Below the pieces are notes generated by a model. The model was not told the DNA's origin. It searched no databases and worked only from the letters and a program-made list of their open reading frames with translations. A stretch of 64,000 nt of DNA from Promerops cafer (Eukaryota > Chordata > Aves > Passeriformes > Nectariniidae). This document shows, piece after piece, positions 61,263-64,000 of this stretch; the stretch's first letter is position 1; each line of letters opens with the position of its first letter. Both the position numbers and the translations under genes were made by a program. The DNA is taken from positions 518,524 through 582,523 of the forward strand of contig VZSE01014414.1 of assembly GCA_013398275.1 (NCBI GenBank). Direction: 5' to 3'.

Positions 61263-62299
61263 ATGAAATGATTAGCCAAACCTGTAACTTTTACTCTGAA
61301 GTGCCATGTATAATCTAGGTTCCTCTAGGCAAAGGAATGAGAGCAAGATTCATAAATCAATAGCACTCTAGGATGTTACTTCCAGGATGATTTTGCTTTA
61401 CTTTCACAGCTGAGTGCATTTGAAAAGACAAGGCACAAGACTGTTCTAGTGAGATGGGGAAGGGTTTTATCATAGGCCAAATTTTACACAAGCAAATTAT
61501 AGTTAGAGCACCTGGACTGTGAAACAAACTCCTCAGCAAAAGCCTTGCTTCAATTTCAGTAAAATCAAGAACTGACTCTGCATCAGAGCTTCTCTGTGAG
61601 AGCTCCAATCCATTCATCCTGATGGAAACAGAAAGGGAGGTTCCAGCCAATACATTGAAATCACATAAGGACACTAGTTTTGTATCTTAGAGGAGGCTTA
61701 TAAAATGATTACCCAGAGCTTTGACATTTTTTCTAAAATCCACGTACAGTTCAGATTTCTCCTGGCAAAGACAAGTTATAAATCAACATTGCTGTAAGAT
61801 TTTACCTCAGTCTTGATCTGTTTTTTATTTTTATAGCTGCCCTTTGATCTGGTGAATCAACAGATACAATATGTTTTTAATACATAATGCATCAGATTTG
61901 CTTGTATCTGCCTTCTTGAATTTTCCATCTGTCTTCTACTGCTTCCAGAAATCCCATTTAACTGCCAGGATGTGGGAAAAGCCTAGAATACATAGAAATG
62001 GCTTTAAAGTTCATTTCTAATTTCTGATATGGGGGTTTCACATTACTTCTCCTCAACTGCTGAAAGGAAAGCCTGCTGTGGGTTAGGCTGCCTGCTCATG
62101 TCACACCAGGGTCAGTGAGAACCAGTCAGAAGCTCCCTCCTTATTCCTCCTGCACATCCCTATCCCTGGCCTTTGGGCAGCACTTCCATGTTTCTCTGCC
62201 ATAAATACAGTGATGGGTGAGGACAAGATGCTGTGCCACAACAGCACGAGCTCCAGTCTTAACATTTCGATGGACTGTTGGAAATCAGCTGATTTAGGC

Positions 62300-62368
62300 A
62301 GCAACTCTGTGCCTCAGTTTCCCCACCTGTTAAATGAGCATAATCACACGTAACCCGTTTTTGGAAGC
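62300..62368 (+). repeat. MIR-like ancient SINE relic
   Basis: CTCTGTGCCTCAGTTTCCCC followed by ACCTGTTAAATGAGCATAAT is a clear match to the MIR core (tctgtgcctcagtttcccc, atctgtaaaatgggcataat). It is the best preserved of the MIR relics here. Confidence 0.75.
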
Positions 62369-62654
62369 AATGTGGAGTCTGGGTGGAGCACGTGGATCAC
62401 ATTGCCTCCCTCTATTGCTCCTCAGAACACTCTCTGGAGGTGATAAATGCCATCCTTTCTAACACAGACAGTGCTTTAGGGATCTCTGGAGAGCAAGTTT
62501 CCAAGGCTGTCTCACATGGCCATTTTTACTGACAAGAATTGCAGAGGAATCTCTCCCATCCTCTTCATAGCCACTCATCTCCGTCCCTGGGACAGAAGTT
62601 AAAAACCAAAAAATGGTCTGATAGAAAAGGTCCAAGAAAACTTTTTTTTTTTTT

Positions 62655-62885
62655 CTGGAATAACAGAAATCAGGTCTGGAAGGTAACTTATCTAATTCAT
62701 CCCCTGTTCCCAGACCGAATCCCTTCCTACTTAGTTTTTGATACAATCAGGAAACACTCCAGACCTCCAGTAATGGAAACTCAGTGCCTGCACTTGCCAG
62801 TCCTTTCCAGAGCTTCACTTTTTTCACTGTCTAATTTACATTTTTCCTTGTGGATTATAAACCCATGACTTCTGGTTTTTTTGGT
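62655..62885 (-). mobile_element. Old, diverged CR1 LINE fragment, reverse orientation
   Basis: GGTCTGGAAGGTAACTTATC, TAATTCATCCCCTGTTCCC, CCTCCAGTAATGGAAACTCA, TTTCCAGAGCTTCAC and ATTATAAACCCATGACTTCT follow the reverse-oriented consensus of amniote CR1 elements (cctccagtgatggagattcc, ttccagtgcttcac, taagcccattgcttct). It is much more diverged than the other CR1 copies. Confidence 0.65.
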
Positions 62886-64000
62886 CATTGACACAGAAGG
62901 CACAGTATTCTTTTCCTCCTTGCAGCAGACTTTTATATTCTTGAACACAGTTCCTATGTCTTCCCCCAGGTTTCTTTTTTAGGCAGCACTTGATATCTGG
63001 ATCACAATTACTCTCCTCTGTTTTTTGGCCTTGTTCTTTTTAAACAAGTGGCAGAGAGAGAAAAATCTATGAGATATTTCAGAGTCCAGAGCATGGAAGA
63101 GCTCCAAATGCTTGGGCTGGTTTGTGCTCACACTGGGGGAGTTAGCAGAGCCTTCAGACAAACTTTCCACCAAATTCAGCTGAAGAAGTAAACAGAGCAG
63201 GGAAAAGCATTTTCCAGATGAAGCTGTCTTCCTCACAAGAGGAACAGTTAAACCTAAATTATTTTGGAGTCTGGCAGACTCGGGATTAGAGCTCAAATGC
63301 AAAGTTCATCCTCCGCTAACATGTGGAAACTTCCAGACAGCTGTTATAAGAAATAAAAAGCTTTCTGAGACCTTTGAGTTCAGAAAGAAGCAGTCATCCT
63401 CGAGCAGCCTGGTGTCTCCTGCCCAAGCCCATGGCTAGCTCTCACACAGCTACACTGGAGGAACGAGATGAGGACAGCATCCAGGACATCATTCACAAAG
63501 CGGCTCCGTTCTGAGGTCACCAGAGAAGGTCAGGACCATTGGCCTCAATGCCTCCTCTTTTGGGGTTTGTATGTGACAGAAGACAACACCTGCACATGCC
63601 AAAAGATCGTTTTCCAAATCTCACACGCCTAATGGCTTCCTTTGGGAAAAATACAACTCCCAGATGGAGCCATGTGCGCAGGAGTTACTGCACAAGGAAA
63701 TATCCTAGAAAGACCTGTCATCACATTGTCTCTGCTCCCCATTCAGAGAGGATGGATGCAGGACTTTCTAAGAGACAAAAGGACATATCCACCAGTGAGA
63801 CTGGAAGAGACACTGGGGTGCTGGTGGCTCAAACACTCAGGGGAAGCTGCTGCTGGGCAGAGCACCCACCCAGGTGAGCACAGCCCAGCTCAGGCTGCAG
63901 CTGGTGTTGGACCAGATAAGGAAAGAGGGAACCCTGGGAGGTGGGAACTTTGTCCTTATCAGTGAACTCAGCTGAGATAACTGTTAGGAATAAAACCCTA

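Larger units (their letters stand above)
59540..64000 (-). other. ITIH5: Upstream ITIH5 intron, exon-free to the window edge
   Basis: I searched for the VIT-domain exons and signal peptide on the - strand and found none, so this 4.5 kb appears to be intronic. It holds MIR-like relics at 61150 and 62300, an old CR1 at 62655 and a T homopolymer at about 62641-62654. Confidence 0.7.

Noticed and set aside
1..64000. tRNA genes, rRNA, CRISPR arrays, endogenous retroviral LTRs or a complete CR1 with intact ORFs
   Set aside because: No tRNA-like A/B boxes with a fold, no spaced direct repeats, no LTR pairs and no CR1 longer than about 400 bases were recognised.

Overview
This is vertebrate nuclear DNA, and a bird is the most likely source. 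Protein-coding exons are short, separated by GT-AG introns, and the interspersed repeats are dominated by truncated 3' ends of CR1 LINEs, the main avian retroposon. A few much older MIR-like SINE relics are also present. Nothing points to a particular bird order. There is no sign of prokaryotic sequence, CRISPR, operons or an insertion sequence.

Two genes face each other tail to tail. On the + strand, eight exons between 626 and 29293 encode a complete 267-residue multi-pass membrane protein. It matches STIMATE/TMEM110, the ER protein that promotes STIM1-dependent store-operated calcium entry. Its last exon diverges from STIMATE and its neighbour is ITIH5 rather than ITIH4, so I call it the STIMATE-like paralogue (TMEM110L). 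The promoter is a CpG island (about 475-830) that abuts a pyrimidine-rich minisatellite (1-475).

On the - strand, nine exons between 59539 and 34385 encode the last 721 residues of inter-alpha-trypsin inhibitor heavy chain 5 (ITIH5). They cover the end of the VIT domain, the whole von Willebrand A domain with its metal-binding residues, the DPHF maturation motif and the heavy-chain C-terminal domain. The signal peptide and most of the VIT domain must lie beyond 64000. About 4.6 kb of intergenic and 3' UTR sequence separates the two stop codons.

Region by region: 1-475 minisatellite; 475-830 promoter and exon 1; 735-11542 first intron of TMEM110L, with a dense group of CR1 fragments; 11543-29293 exons 2-8; 29294-29810 3' UTR; 29811-34384 intergenic plus the ITIH5 3' UTR; 34385-59539 ITIH5 exons, including a 13.5 kb intron at 45216-58682; 59540-64000 upstream ITIH5 intron without recognisable exons.

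The most interesting point is evolutionary. The human chromosome 3 group SFMBT1-STIMATE-ITIH4/3/1 and the chromosome 10 group SFMBT2-ITIH5-ITIH2 look like two copies of one ancestral block. This window appears to keep the STIMATE copy next to ITIH5, which I do not know of in mammals. I see no previously undescribed system here.
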